From assembly GCA_016707785.1 (NCBI GenBank), contig JADJGZ010000017.1, forward strand, positions 1-64,000: 64,000 nucleotides of DNA, written 5' to 3'. The DNA is from Bacteroidales bacterium. GTDB taxonomy: Bacteria > Bacteroidota > Bacteroidia > Bacteroidales > UBA4417. Positions 43,524 to 52,910 of this stretch are shown here, piece by piece. Under the pieces are notes generated by a model. That model was given only the letters and a program-made list of their open reading frames with translations, was not told the DNA's origin and made no database searches. Both the position numbers and the translations under genes were made by a program. Each line of letters opens with the position of its first letter. Within the stretch, counting starts at the first letter, position 1.

Positions 43524-44813
43524 ATGGCCATCTTATCAGAGAAAAATATAACAAAGGGTCTTTCCATCCTTCAGAACTACACAGACAACAAACTACTTAC
43601 TCATCTGAATAGCTGTGTACATTGCGGACTGTGCGCCGAGAGTTGTATGTACTATCTCACTTACAAGGAGGCTCGATTCGTCCCTGCCCAAAAAGTGGAT
43701 TTTATCATGTCTGTTTACAAAAGGTACTTCACCTTCCTGGGAAAACATGTTCCTTTTCTCTCAAAAGCCAGAGATTTGAATGATGAGTCATCCTCTGAAA
43801 TGGTGGATTTGTTCTTCGGTGCCTGTACACTATGCGGAAGATGCACAATGCATTGTTCCATTGGAGTGGATATAGCCTTTCTGGTAAGAACCGGAAGAGT
43901 GATGCTGGCTGAAATGGGCATGATCCCGGCATCAATACAAAGTACTGTTGACGCTTCAATCCAGACAGGCAATAATATGGGTATTACAAAGGAGGAATTT
44001 GTGGATACCATTCAATGGCTTGAAGATGACCTTAAAGATGAGCTTGAAGACCCGGAAGCTCGAATTCCTCTGAATGAAAAAGGCAAGAAAATCCTCTATA
44101 CCTTAAATCCCAGGGAGCCAAAATTCTTTCCGCTGTCCATCTCAGCAATGGCGAAAATATTCCATTTTGCCAAGGAAAGCTGGACACTCTCAACTGAGAT
44201 GTATGATGTAACCAATTATGGATTTTTTACCGGAAATATTGGTGAAGCAACCACTATTACCAAGCGCTTGCATGAAGAGGTTAAAAACCTTGAAGCTAAA
44301 GAACTCATACTGGCAGAATGCGGACATGGTTCAAGGGCTTTCCGGTGGGAAGGGCCTAATTATCTGAACCAATCCTTCGAATATACTGCCAGAACTTCTG
44401 TGGAACTGATTGCAGATTACCTGAAAGAAGGAAGAATCAGAGTTGACAAGAACCGGCTGAAACAAAGAGTCACACTTCATGATCCCTGTAACCTGGTTCG
44501 CAATGGTGGTATCATTAACGAACAACGATACATACTTCATCAGATTGCCAATGATTTTGTAGAAATGACACCTTATGGGGTGGATAATTTCTGTTGCGGC
44601 GGCGGTGGTGGCCAATTGGCTATGAGTGAGTACAACGAAAGACGAATGGGTATAGGGGGCCGGAAAGCAGATCAGATAAAAGATACTAAAGCCAATATTG
44701 TGGTCACTCCATGCCACAACTGTGTAGACCAGCTCATCCAGATCAACGCTCATTATAAACTGAATGTACAAATCAAGACCCTGGCTGAGGTTGTTGCTGA
44801 TGCTTTGATTTAA
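43524..44813 (+). CDS. dsrK: DsrK/HdrD-like Fe-S protein
   Basis: A 429-residue cytoplasmic electron-transfer protein. Two [4Fe-4S] ferredoxin motifs are seen, CVHCGLCAESC near 31-41 and CTLCGRCTMHC near 100-110. The HdrD-type catalytic part has ECGHGSRAF near 264, HDPCNLVRNGG near 320, FCCGGGGGQL near 356 and TPCHNCVDQ near 397, which in DsrK and HdrD bind the noncubane cluster that reduces disulfides. In sulfate reducers DsrMK reduces the DsrC trisulfide with menaquinol. The gene is in an operon with dsrC and dsrM. A role with DsrC is strongly suggested; whether the source is sulfite, cysteine or thiosulfate is open. Confidence 0.82.
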   Translation: MAILSEKNITKGLSILQNYTDNKLLTHLNSCVHCGLCAESCMYYLTYKEARFVPAQKVDFIMSVYKRYFTFLGKHVPFLSKARDLNDESSSEMVDLFFGACTLCGRCTMHCSIGVDIAFLVRTGRVMLAEMGMIPASIQSTVDASIQTGNNMGITKEEFVDTIQWLEDDLKDELEDPEARIPLNEKGKKILYTLNPREPKFFPLSISAMAKIFHFAKESWTLSTEMYDVTNYGFFTGNIGEATTITKRLHEEVKNLEAKELILAECGHGSRAFRWEGPNYLNQSFEYTARTSVELIADYLKEGRIRVDKNRLKQRVTLHDPCNLVRNGGIINEQRYILHQIANDFVEMTPYGVDNFCCGGGGGQLAMSEYNERRMGIGGRKADQIKDTKANIVVTPCHNCVDQLIQINAHYKLNVQIKTLAEVVADALI

Positions 44814-44891
44814 GCGCGGGTAAACATCAGATTGTAACCAAAACAAGACTATTCTTCAAATAAACCCATTACAAATTCCAGCAAAGCACTT

Positions 44892-46055
44892 ATGGAAAAC
44901 CTCATTTATCTCGACAATTCAGCTACCTCCTTTCCAAAGCCAGACCCAGTTTATGATTTCATGTTCAATTTCTATCGGACAAAAGGTGTGAGCCCGGGAA
45001 GAACCGGTTTTGATGCAGCCATTGAAACCGAAGAAATGGTCACAGATACCCGTAAAATGCTAACCAGTCTTTTTAACGGGGATGGAGATTTCAACAGGCT
45101 GACATTCAGTTACAATGCCAGCGATTCACTGAATATGATTATGCAGGGACTTGCAGTGGAGGGTGATCATGTGATTACTACAATGCTTGAGCATAATTCA
45201 GTGTTAAGGCCGCTTTATCATTTAACCCAGGCCGGAATCATCGATACAACCTATGTAGCCTTCGATCCGGTAAGCGGGTATGTGGATCCACAGGAGATAA
45301 AAAAAGCCCTTCGAAAGAATACCAAATTCGTGATAGTTAACCATTGTTCAAATGTAATAGGCACGGTTCAGCCTGTGGAAGAAATTGGCAGGATCTGTAA
45401 GGAAGCCGGGGTATATTTCATTGTTGATGGGAGTCAAAGTGCAGGAGCTGTCAATGTGGATATGCAGAAAATGGGAATTGATGCTTTCATTTTTACCGGC
45501 CATAAGTGCCTCATGGGCCCTACCGGAATAGGAGGCTCCTATGTGATGAAAGATGTACCTGTTCGGTATACCCGATTTGGAGGAACCGGTGTGCGTTCGG
45601 CTCAGCTTACCCATCTTGAAGAGTTTCCATACCGCTTGGAATGCGGCACCCTTAATTTACTGGGAGTTGCTGGTCTCAATGCAGGGGTAAAATGGATAAC
45701 TGAACAAGGCATTGATGCTATCCATGAAAGGGAAATGGATCTGTGGGATAAACTTCGTAAAAGTGTTCAAAGCCTGGATAATGTTACAACTTATTGTGCC
45801 CTCGACAGGGCAAATAAGAACCCTGTCCTGAGTCTGAATATTAAAGGCTTTGAATCGGGGGATGTGGGCACCATGCTGGATGTGGATTATAATATCGCCT
45901 GCCGGACTGGTTTACAATGTGCGCCAAAGGTTCATGAGATGCTGGGTACTGATAAGATACATGGCACTGCACGCCTAAGCATTGGACCTTTCAATACAGA
46001 AGATCATATCGACAAAGCCATACTTGCCATCACTGAAATTGCAGGCCTGAGATAG
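44892..46055 (+). CDS. Cysteine desulfurase family PLP enzyme
   Basis: A 387-residue class V aminotransferase fold enzyme that takes sulfur from cysteine as an enzyme persulfide. PLP Lys205 is in FTGHKCLMGPTG; the probable persulfide Cys343 is in RTGLQCAPKVHE; VDGSQSAGAVNVD near 180 holds the PLP Asp. The N-terminus YLDNSATSFPKPD is typical of the desulfurase family often found outside suf and isc operons. Its place 78 nt after dsrK suggests it supplies sulfane sulfur to DsrC or disposes of cysteine sulfur in the same regulated pathway. It could alternatively act in general Fe-S or selenium metabolism. Confidence 0.8.
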   Translation: MENLIYLDNSATSFPKPDPVYDFMFNFYRTKGVSPGRTGFDAAIETEEMVTDTRKMLTSLFNGDGDFNRLTFSYNASDSLNMIMQGLAVEGDHVITTMLEHNSVLRPLYHLTQAGIIDTTYVAFDPVSGYVDPQEIKKALRKNTKFVIVNHCSNVIGTVQPVEEIGRICKEAGVYFIVDGSQSAGAVNVDMQKMGIDAFIFTGHKCLMGPTGIGGSYVMKDVPVRYTRFGGTGVRSAQLTHLEEFPYRLECGTLNLLGVAGLNAGVKWITEQGIDAIHEREMDLWDKLRKSVQSLDNVTTYCALDRANKNPVLSLNIKGFESGDVGTMLDVDYNIACRTGLQCAPKVHEMLGTDKIHGTARLSIGPFNTEDHIDKAILAITEIAGLR

Positions 46056-46109
46056 ATTAAACTGAAAATGTCAATTGTAATCAGGTATTGACAATTTATA
46101 CTCCGGCAC

Positions 46110-46250
46110 GCTGAACTCCGATACCCAGCACATGGCACGTCGGTACATCGGTACGCACTCCGGCACTCCGGCACTTTGGCACTCCGGCACATGGGCACAT
46201 GGAGCCAAGGGCTCCCCTTCGGGGCACTCAGCACCCAGCACTCAGCACTT
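46110..46250. repeat. Octamer repeats and inverted copy of the 29.8 kb repeat
   Basis: GGCACTCC-type 8-bp units fill 46150-46195, then a GAGCCAAGGGCTCCCCTTCG element and CAGCACTCAGCAC tail to about 46248, the reverse complement of the block near 29765-29832. The -33 element of the glyQS promoter lies directly after it. No gene in this 230-bp spacer. Confidence 0.85.
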
Positions 46251-46253
46251 ACA

Positions 46254-46284
46254 TTGGCTATTTCAAAGGATTTCCTTACCTTTG
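46254..46284 (+). promoter_or_regulatory. Promoter giving a near-leaderless glyQS mRNA
   Basis: TTG at 46254-46256 and TACCTTTG at 46277-46284 are 20 nt apart and match the Bacteroidota consensus. The expected transcription start falls within a few nt of the ATG at 46289, so the mRNA may have no leader. Confidence 0.6.
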
Positions 46285-46288
46285 CCCT

Positions 46289-47809
46289 ATGGCACAGAAC
46301 GAAGAAGTTTTCAAAAAAATAATTTCCCATGCCAAGGAGTATGGGTTTGTATTCCAGTCGAGTGAAATTTACGACGGATTAAGCGCTGTTTACGATTATG
46401 GTCAGAATGGTGCAGAACTTAAGAATAACATCAAACAATACTGGTGGAAAGCCATGGTGCAGCACCATGAAAACATTGTAGGCATCGACTCTGCAATTTT
46501 CATGCACCCTACCATCTGGAAAGCATCCGGTCATGTGGACGCTTTTAATGATCCCTTGATTGACAACAAGGATTCAAAGAAGAGGTATCGGGCTGATGTG
46601 CTTGTTGAAGATCACCTCGCTAAATGGCAGGATAAAATTGATAAAGAAGTTGAAAAAGCCGAAAAACGTTTTGGCGAAACTTTTAATAAAGAACAATTCC
46701 TTTCCACAAATCCCAGGGTTCTCGAATACCAGGCTAAAATTGAAGCTGCCAGCAAGCGCTTTTATGGTGCAATGGAGCAAAACGATCTGGCTGATGTTAA
46801 GAAACTTATTGAGGAACTGGAGATTGTTTGCCCGGTAAGCGGTTCCAGGAACTGGACAGAAGTCAGGCAGTTTAACCTGATGTTCAGCACACAAATGGGA
46901 TCGGTAAGCGAAGAAGCAAACACTTTGTACCTCCGCCCTGAAACCGCCCAGGGAATTTTTGTGAATTACCTCAATGTCCAGAAAACCGGGCGCATGAAGA
47001 TTCCTTTTGGAATTGCACAGATCGGAAAAGCTTTCAGGAATGAGATTGTTGCCCGCCAGTTCATTTTCCGTATGCGTGAATTTGAGCAGATGGAAATGCA
47101 ATTCTTTGTCAGGCCTGGTACTGAGCTTGAATGGTTTGAAAAATGGAAAGAAACCCGTTTGAAATGGCATCTTTCACTTGGGATTCCTGCAACAAAATAT
47201 CGTTTCCATAAACATGAGAAGTTGGCTCATTATGCCAATGCTGCTGTTGATATTGAATTTGATTTCCCGATTGGGTTCAAGGAACTCGAAGGTATCCATT
47301 CCCGTACTGATTTTGACCTTTCTTCTCATCAGAAATACTCAGGAAAAAAGATCACTTATTTCGATCCTGAACTTAATGAAACATATGTTCCTTATGTGAT
47401 TGAAACATCAATCGGTCTTGACCGCACCTTCCTTGCTATGCTCAGTCATGCCTATACTGAAGAAAAGCTGGAAGATGGTTCCGAAAGGGTGGTTTTAAAA
47501 CTACCTGCAGTGCTGGCACCAATAAAATGTGGCATTCTTCCTTTAACATCCAAAGATGGCCTTCCTGAAAAAGCAAGGGAAATCATGGATACACTGAAGT
47601 TTGATTATATGTGTCAGTATGAGGAGAAGGATTCCATCGGTAAGCGCTATCGCAGGCATGATGCTATCGGAACTCCTTATTGCATTACTATTGACCATCA
47701 AACACTTGAGGACAATACAGTAACTATTCGCGACAGGGATAGTATGCAGCAGGAGCGAATCGGAATCGATAAAATAGATAGCATCATCCGGGCAAAACTC
47801 AGGTCCTGA
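46289..47809 (+). CDS. glyQS: Glycine--tRNA ligase (single-chain type)
   Basis: A 506-residue class II aminoacyl-tRNA synthetase of the dimeric, eukaryote/archaeal-like type. Motifs: SSEIYDGLSAVYDYG near the N-terminus, YLRPETAQGIFVNYLNV and FGIAQIGKAFRNEI (motif 2 region), and ETSIGLDRTFLAMLSHAY (motif 3) near 375, with an anticodon-binding domain after about 400. Start at MAQNEEVF; the frame runs 30 codons upstream, but those codons are a translated repeat. Monocistronic. Confidence 0.95.
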   Translation: MAQNEEVFKKIISHAKEYGFVFQSSEIYDGLSAVYDYGQNGAELKNNIKQYWWKAMVQHHENIVGIDSAIFMHPTIWKASGHVDAFNDPLIDNKDSKKRYRADVLVEDHLAKWQDKIDKEVEKAEKRFGETFNKEQFLSTNPRVLEYQAKIEAASKRFYGAMEQNDLADVKKLIEELEIVCPVSGSRNWTEVRQFNLMFSTQMGSVSEEANTLYLRPETAQGIFVNYLNVQKTGRMKIPFGIAQIGKAFRNEIVARQFIFRMREFEQMEMQFFVRPGTELEWFEKWKETRLKWHLSLGIPATKYRFHKHEKLAHYANAAVDIEFDFPIGFKELEGIHSRTDFDLSSHQKYSGKKITYFDPELNETYVPYVIETSIGLDRTFLAMLSHAYTEEKLEDGSERVVLKLPAVLAPIKCGILPLTSKDGLPEKAREIMDTLKFDYMCQYEEKDSIGKRYRRHDAIGTPYCITIDHQTLEDNTVTIRDRDSMQQERIGIDKIDSIIRAKLRS

Positions 47810-47853
47810 ACTCTTTAAATTTTTCCAGCATACTAGGTATTTCTATACCCGGA

Positions 47854-48975
47854 TCAGAAATACCTTTGCAACCATCGCATCAGGAAAACTTCCTGGAGTA
47901 TGTATTTCCCATCTTCCTGAAATATCAGGTTCTTATTCAGCAGGGCTTCCAGTGAACGTTGCACGCTACTGGCAGCTCCCAGATTATGCTCAGCCAGAAA
48001 AGCTGAAGATGAGGGTTGATCTGCATATACCTCTTTTGATAAGGCTATCAGCACATTGAACTGGTGCTTGGTTAGCAAATCTCTATATACCAGGTATAAT
48101 GGTGTTCTTTCTTCCATTATCTGAAGGAGAATTGCATTTACTTCCGGTACATCAATCTTTTTTGCCTGTGTTGCATACAGGCGGTTACAAACTTCCTGAA
48201 CATAATAAGTAATCCCTGTAGTCCAATCATAAAGATAATTCAGTGCAGTATGGGAGATAATCCTGTTAACAGATTTAAAATGACCTGAGATAAAACTGAA
48301 GTAGATCTCCTTATTAAGGCGTTCAAGAAACAGAAAGCCTGAACTTTGGTAAAAAGGTCGGGCATAATCATTAAAAAGATTAGTCAACATATGCCTGTTG
48401 CTTCCTGAATAAATCATGGAAATATTCTTGCTCCCTTGAATATGTGAACGCAATATTGCTTCCACATTAGATTCGGGATACTGAGTAATTTGCTGAAACT
48501 CATCAATTGCAATCACCACTTGTCTTTCTTGTTCTGAAAGGTAATTAAACAGGGAAACTAAACTGTGACGTGTTTCTGTTTCTGTTTGTAAATCCAGCTC
48601 TATACCCGGTTTCCCGGAGAACTCATCAAGGGTAAGTTTTGGACGGAATTGCCCCAGTACTTTCACTAATTTCTGTACGACCTTTTCAGGTTTTGACTCA
48701 AAGTACCCGATCAATGAATTACAAAGCTGATTGGTAAAATCCTTTAAATTTTGGGTAGGGTAAATATCAAAATAATGAACTGATACATCATTTTTTGTAT
48801 TTAATGTATGAAATAGGTGTTTGATAAGGGCAGTTTTTCCAATTTTTCGTTGAGATATTAACGTGGTATGTCGTTGATTTTTGATGGCTAAAAGGAGCTG
48901 ATCCATTTCGCTGATTCGATCACAAAAGTATTCTGGACCTATATAATCTCTTGTAGGAAAAGGATTTAGTTTCAT
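47854..48975 (-). CDS. AAA ATPase of the archaeal-ATPase/STAND-like class
   Basis: A 373-residue ATP-binding protein. The start MKLNPFPTRDYIGPEYFCDR and the Walker A ISQRKIGKTALIKH (near 45), Walker B VVIAIDEFQQI near 158 and IYSGSNRHML sensor motif match the multi-copy ATPase family common in Bacteroidota, which carries a C-terminal winged-helix domain (here about 280-373). Function is unknown; relatives appear as mobile or conflict-associated genes. The open frame extends eight codons upstream to 48999. A long palindrome lies 49 nt in front and may be its operator. Confidence 0.75.
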   Translation of the reverse strand: MKLNPFPTRDYIGPEYFCDRISEMDQLLLAIKNQRHTTLISQRKIGKTALIKHLFHTLNTKNDVSVHYFDIYPTQNLKDFTNQLCNSLIGYFESKPEKVVQKLVKVLGQFRPKLTLDEFSGKPGIELDLQTETETRHSLVSLFNYLSEQERQVVIAIDEFQQITQYPESNVEAILRSHIQGSKNISMIYSGSNRHMLTNLFNDYARPFYQSSGFLFLERLNKEIYFSFISGHFKSVNRIISHTALNYLYDWTTGITYYVQEVCNRLYATQAKKIDVPEVNAILLQIMEERTPLYLVYRDLLTKHQFNVLIALSKEVYADQPSSSAFLAEHNLGAASSVQRSLEALLNKNLIFQEDGKYILQEVFLMRWLQRYF

Positions 48976-49023
48976 TCTTGTCTCTTTAATGGATCCCACA
49001 AAGGTAATAATAAATTATTTAAT

Positions 49024-49068
49024 TTACGCAAAATGCGTTACGCAAATTGCGTAACGCATTTTGCGTAA
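49024..49068. promoter_or_regulatory. 45-bp palindrome upstream of the AAA ATPase gene
   Basis: Two perfect 22-nt arms are separated by one A. Each arm contains TTACGCAAAATGCG followed by TTACGCAA, so the core sequence GCG-T(T)A-CGC recurs several times. There is no T tract, and it lies upstream of the ATPase start, so an operator or protein-binding site is more likely than a terminator. Confidence 0.85.
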
Positions 49069-49489
49069 TCAACTAGAATAGTTTAACCCATGAAAAGGAC
49101 ATTCTTTTCTTCAGTTAACCATTACCAGCACCGGAATCATTTTGAGGATTAATATTAGAAGCTACTGCTATATGTATAATCTTCCTTAAATTTGTCTAAC
49201 ACAATTAAAGGAATGAGTACACTTTTCATTTCCACCCTCTTCCATAATAACGGCAAAGGTCTCTACTGCTGTTGGATGAATTGATTTCCCTCCCCGGAAC
49301 TGGATTGTTTTCCCCGGATATCATAATCAATGGGCTCTGATTATTTATCAGATGCTCTTTCAAACAATTGAATCCTGAATATTCAATCATTGAATCATGT
49401 TCGAAAAACTTAAAAGGCATAATGAGGATCCTGAGCGACCGGCAGGTGTTGAAGGAAATTTCTACCCTGAAAAAGGAAATTTGCCGGGA
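49069..49489. other. Intergenic region without recognised genes
   Basis: Between the palindrome and the glycyl radical enzyme start I see no convincing gene, tRNA or promoter consensus. The enzyme frame is open from an ATG at 49397, giving 31 extra residues not expected in the family. Confidence 0.5.
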
Positions 49490-51853
49490 ATGAATACGCG
49501 GATTCAAAAGCTCAGGGAGGAGAGTGTTAACACTGCAACCTCTTTATCTATTGAAAGAGCTTTAATTGAAACGGCCTTCTACAAAGAAAACCAGGGGAAA
49601 TACTCCATACCTGTAATGAGAGCACTTAACTTCCTTGAACTTTGTAAGAAAAAGAGCATCTATATCGGTTCTCATGATCTCATTGTTGGTGAAAGAGGAG
49701 AAAAACCAAAGGCTGTCTCTACCTTTCCGGAACTTACCTGTCATTCGGTTGAAGACCTGGAAGTCCTCCGTAGCAGGGAACAGCAGAACTATTTTATCAG
49801 CGACCCTGATATTCAACGCTATGCACATGAGGTGATCCCTTTCTGGCAAGGACGCACCCAAAGGGAAAGGATATTCAGTCATGTTCCTGAAGAATGGAAG
49901 GTGGCTTATGAATCAGGTGTTTTCACTGAGTTCATGGAACAACGGGCCCCTGGTCACACCTGTCTCGATGACAAAATTTACCATAAGGGAATGCTGGATT
50001 TTAAAAGAGAAATTGAACTTGAAATTTCAAGGCTCGATTTTTTCAATGATCCGGAAGCCACTGACAAGGCTGAACAACTAAAGGCAATGGCTATATCCTG
50101 CGATGCCATCATCTTACTTGCTGGTCGTCATGCTGAAAAGGCAGCTGAATTATTAGTTACTGAAACTGATCCATCCAGGAGAAATGATCTGGAAAGCATC
50201 ATCCGGGTTTGTCGCCGGGTGCCTGCTCATGCCCCGGAAACCTTTCATGAAGCTATTCAGATGTATTGGTTTGTACATCTTGGCACCATCATGGAATTGA
50301 ATGGTTGGGACGCTATGAATCCCGGTCATTTCGATCAGCACCTTAGTCCATTCTATGAAAGAGATATAGCAGAAGGAAAGCTCTCCCGAGATAAAGCCAA
50401 AGAACTATTATCCTGTTTCTGGATAAAGGTAAACAACCAGCCTGCTCCTCCCAAAGTGGGCATTACTGCAAGGGAAAGTGGCACTTATAATGATTTTACC
50501 AACATTAATATTGGAGGTGTAAAGGCTGATGGCAGTAATGGGGTAAATGAAGTCTCTTACCTGATGCTTGAAGTAATCGAAGAACTTCATATCCTTCAAC
50601 CTGGTAATTCTGTTCATATTGCCTCAGTTACCCCGAATCGATTTCTGCATGCTGCCGCCAGGGTAATCAGGCAAGGACACGGATATCCTTCCGTTTTTAA
50701 TCCCGATATCTATATCCAGGAGATGCTCCGATCTGGTAAAAGTCTGAAAGATGCAAGAGAAGGAGGGTGTAGCGGATGTATTGAAGTAGGTGCTTTTGGC
50801 AAGGAAGCCTATATTCTGACCGGGTATTTTAATGTGCCCAAAGTACTGGAAATCACACTGAACAATGGCTTCGACCCGGTTTCAGGCAAGCAGGCAGGAC
50901 CAAAAACAGGAGATCCTGCATTATTTACAAATTTTGAATCCTTTTACGCGGCCTTTCAACAGCAGCTTAAGTATTTCATTGATTTAAAAATCAGGGTGAA
51001 CAACTACATCGACCGGATGTATGCCCTTTATACACCCGCAACTTTTTTGTCAGTTGTGATTGATGATTGCATTAAGAAAGGGAGGGATTATTACAATGGA
51101 GGTCCCCGGTATAACACTACTTATATTCAATGTACTGGCCTGGGCACCGTTACCGATAGTCTTTCTGTACTGAAAAAACATGTTTTTGAAGAGGGTTCCG
51201 TTAAAATGGATCATTTACTCTATGCTTTACAATCCAATTTCGACGGAGAGGAACCTCTCCGGCAAAATATATTGAACCACACTCCCTTCTACGGGAATGA
51301 TGATGCATATGCGGATCAACTGGCACTTCGTGTATTTGACGACCTGTTCGACCTGATTGATAACCGCCCCAATGGAAAAGCTGGCGGGAAATATCACCTG
51401 AATATGTTGTCTACTACTTGTCATATTTACTTTGGAAAGGTTCTGGGAGCTACACCCAATGGCAGACTGGCAGGTAAATCGATTTCTGACGGAACATCTC
51501 CTTCACATGGCTGCGACACAAACGGACCGACTGCTGTAATTAAATCACTCACAAAGCTCGATCATGTAAAAACCGGGGGAACCCTGCTTAACCTCCGCTT
51601 TCTTCCAGGTTTATTGAAAAGGGATGAAGATATAGCTAAACTTGGGAGCCTGATCCGAAGCTATTTTGCATTGGGCGGCCATCATATTCAATTCAACATA
51701 GTAGACACTGCAACCCTGCTGGCAGCGAGGGAACATCCTGAAGAATACCGCGATCTGCTGGTCCGTATGGCAGGCTATAGTGACTATTTTAATGATATGA
51801 ATGATGACCTCAAGCAAGAAGTGATCGAACGCACTGAAAACGAATCCTTTTAA
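49490..51853 (+). CDS. hypD: Glycyl radical enzyme, probable trans-4-hydroxy-L-proline dehydratase
   Basis: A 787-residue glycyl radical enzyme. The radical Gly762 is in MAGYSDYF near the C-terminus; the thiyl Cys430 and Glu432 are in SGCIEVGAFGKE. Residues remembered as the active site of the Clostridioides difficile hydroxyproline dehydratase (Phe152, His160, Asp278, Ser334, Phe340, Cys434, Glu436, Tyr450, Thr645, Gly765) all have identical counterparts here at a constant offset of 4 (Phe148, His156, Asp274, Ser330, Phe336, Cys430, Glu432, Tyr446), then 3 (Thr642, Gly762). That enzyme dehydrates hydroxyproline to pyrroline-5-carboxylate, later reduced to proline. The activase gene follows by 8 nt. 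Start at MNTRIQKLREES fits family length; an ATG at 49397 is an alternative. Oxygen-sensitive, so anaerobic function is expected. Confidence 0.82.
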   Translation: MNTRIQKLREESVNTATSLSIERALIETAFYKENQGKYSIPVMRALNFLELCKKKSIYIGSHDLIVGERGEKPKAVSTFPELTCHSVEDLEVLRSREQQNYFISDPDIQRYAHEVIPFWQGRTQRERIFSHVPEEWKVAYESGVFTEFMEQRAPGHTCLDDKIYHKGMLDFKREIELEISRLDFFNDPEATDKAEQLKAMAISCDAIILLAGRHAEKAAELLVTETDPSRRNDLESIIRVCRRVPAHAPETFHEAIQMYWFVHLGTIMELNGWDAMNPGHFDQHLSPFYERDIAEGKLSRDKAKELLSCFWIKVNNQPAPPKVGITARESGTYNDFTNINIGGVKADGSNGVNEVSYLMLEVIEELHILQPGNSVHIASVTPNRFLHAAARVIRQGHGYPSVFNPDIYIQEMLRSGKSLKDAREGGCSGCIEVGAFGKEAYILTGYFNVPKVLEITLNNGFDPVSGKQAGPKTGDPALFTNFESFYAAFQQQLKYFIDLKIRVNNYIDRMYALYTPATFLSVVIDDCIKKGRDYYNGGPRYNTTYIQCTGLGTVTDSLSVLKKHVFEEGSVKMDHLLYALQSNFDGEEPLRQNILNHTPFYGNDDAYADQLALRVFDDLFDLIDNRPNGKAGGKYHLNMLSTTCHIYFGKVLGATPNGRLAGKSISDGTSPSHGCDTNGPTAVIKSLTKLDHVKTGGTLLNLRFLPGLLKRDEDIAKLGSLIRSYFALGGHHIQFNIVDTATLLAAREHPEEYRDLLVRMAGYSDYFNDMNDDLKQEVIERTENESF

Positions 51854-51861
51854 TACTATCT

Positions 51862-52776
51862 ATGGCGGAACCGGGACTTATATTCGACATTAAACGCTAC
51901 TCTATCAACGATGGCCCCGGAATCCGTGTAACCGTTTTTTTGAAAGGCTGCCCTTTATCCTGCACATGGTGCCACAACCCGGAAAGCCAGTCTTCAAAAG
52001 TTCAGAAATTATATACAGCTTCAAAATGTATTGGCTGTAAGAAATGTATTGAAGCCTGTCCTGAAAATGCATTGCACTTGACGTCGAAATCAGGTATTAT
52101 AACCAATTTTGAACTTTGCACGCTATGTGGCAGTTGTGCAGATGTTTGTCCCTCCATGGCAACAGAAATGAGTGGCAAGAAAATAAGTGTTGACCATATT
52201 ATGAATGCCATCAGGAAAGAAACCTTATTGATGGATACTTCGGGAGGCGGCGTCACCTTTTCCGGAGGGGAGCCCCTGCAACATCCAGATTTACTGCTTT
52301 CATTACTCAAAGCTTGCGGCCTGGAAGGAATTCACAGGGCTGTTGACACTTCCGGCTATGCTAAATGGGAAATACTCGAAGAAGTCTCTGTCCATACAGA
52401 ACTGTTCCTTTATGATGTTAAGCACATGAATCCGGAAATTCACAAACAATTTACCGGTGTTTCGAATGAGTTAATTCTTGAGAACCTCCGTTTACTTTCC
52501 GGAAAGGGAAGTAAAATTGCTATCAGAATCCCTTTGATTGAGGGGTTCAATACCGACGAATTTAACATCTCCAGGACCGCCTCTTTCATAGCTGCTTTAC
52601 CCAAAAATGCCAATACTGTTCACCTCCTCCCCTACCACTCCATTGCTTCAAAAAAGTATGAGAAGCTGGGCGGTCTGTATGATCCGGGTAGTCTGGGAGA
52701 GCCATCAGCAGTTACAATAACAGGCTGCATAGAAATATTCAGGCAACATGGTTTAACAGCTGCCATTGGGGGATGA
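51862..52776 (+). CDS. Glycyl radical enzyme activase (radical SAM)
   Basis: A 304-residue radical S-adenosylmethionine enzyme that installs the glycyl radical on the adjacent enzyme. The SAM cluster motif is FLKGCPLSCTWCHNPE near 28-42; an inserted ferredoxin domain holds two [4Fe-4S] motifs, CIGCKKCIEACP near 57 and CTLCGSCADVCP near 87; SGGGVTFSGGEPLQHP near 128 is the SAM-binding glycine motif. Insertion of two clusters is usual for activases of dehydratase- and lyase-type enzymes, but not of PflA. It starts 8 nt after the dehydratase gene, so the two are co-expressed. Confidence 0.92.
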   Translation: MAEPGLIFDIKRYSINDGPGIRVTVFLKGCPLSCTWCHNPESQSSKVQKLYTASKCIGCKKCIEACPENALHLTSKSGIITNFELCTLCGSCADVCPSMATEMSGKKISVDHIMNAIRKETLLMDTSGGGVTFSGGEPLQHPDLLLSLLKACGLEGIHRAVDTSGYAKWEILEEVSVHTELFLYDVKHMNPEIHKQFTGVSNELILENLRLLSGKGSKIAIRIPLIEGFNTDEFNISRTASFIAALPKNANTVHLLPYHSIASKKYEKLGGLYDPGSLGEPSAVTITGCIEIFRQHGLTAAIGG

Positions 52777-52910
52777 TTATTCCATCATCACCTTCTCCGA
52801 CCTTCACAAAAATCAAAAATGTCATTTGATCAGAATATATTTTTATCCGGGGAACTATCCGGAGCTATATCAACCTATATTTATTCTATAAAACCAATCC
52901 GGGAATCAGG

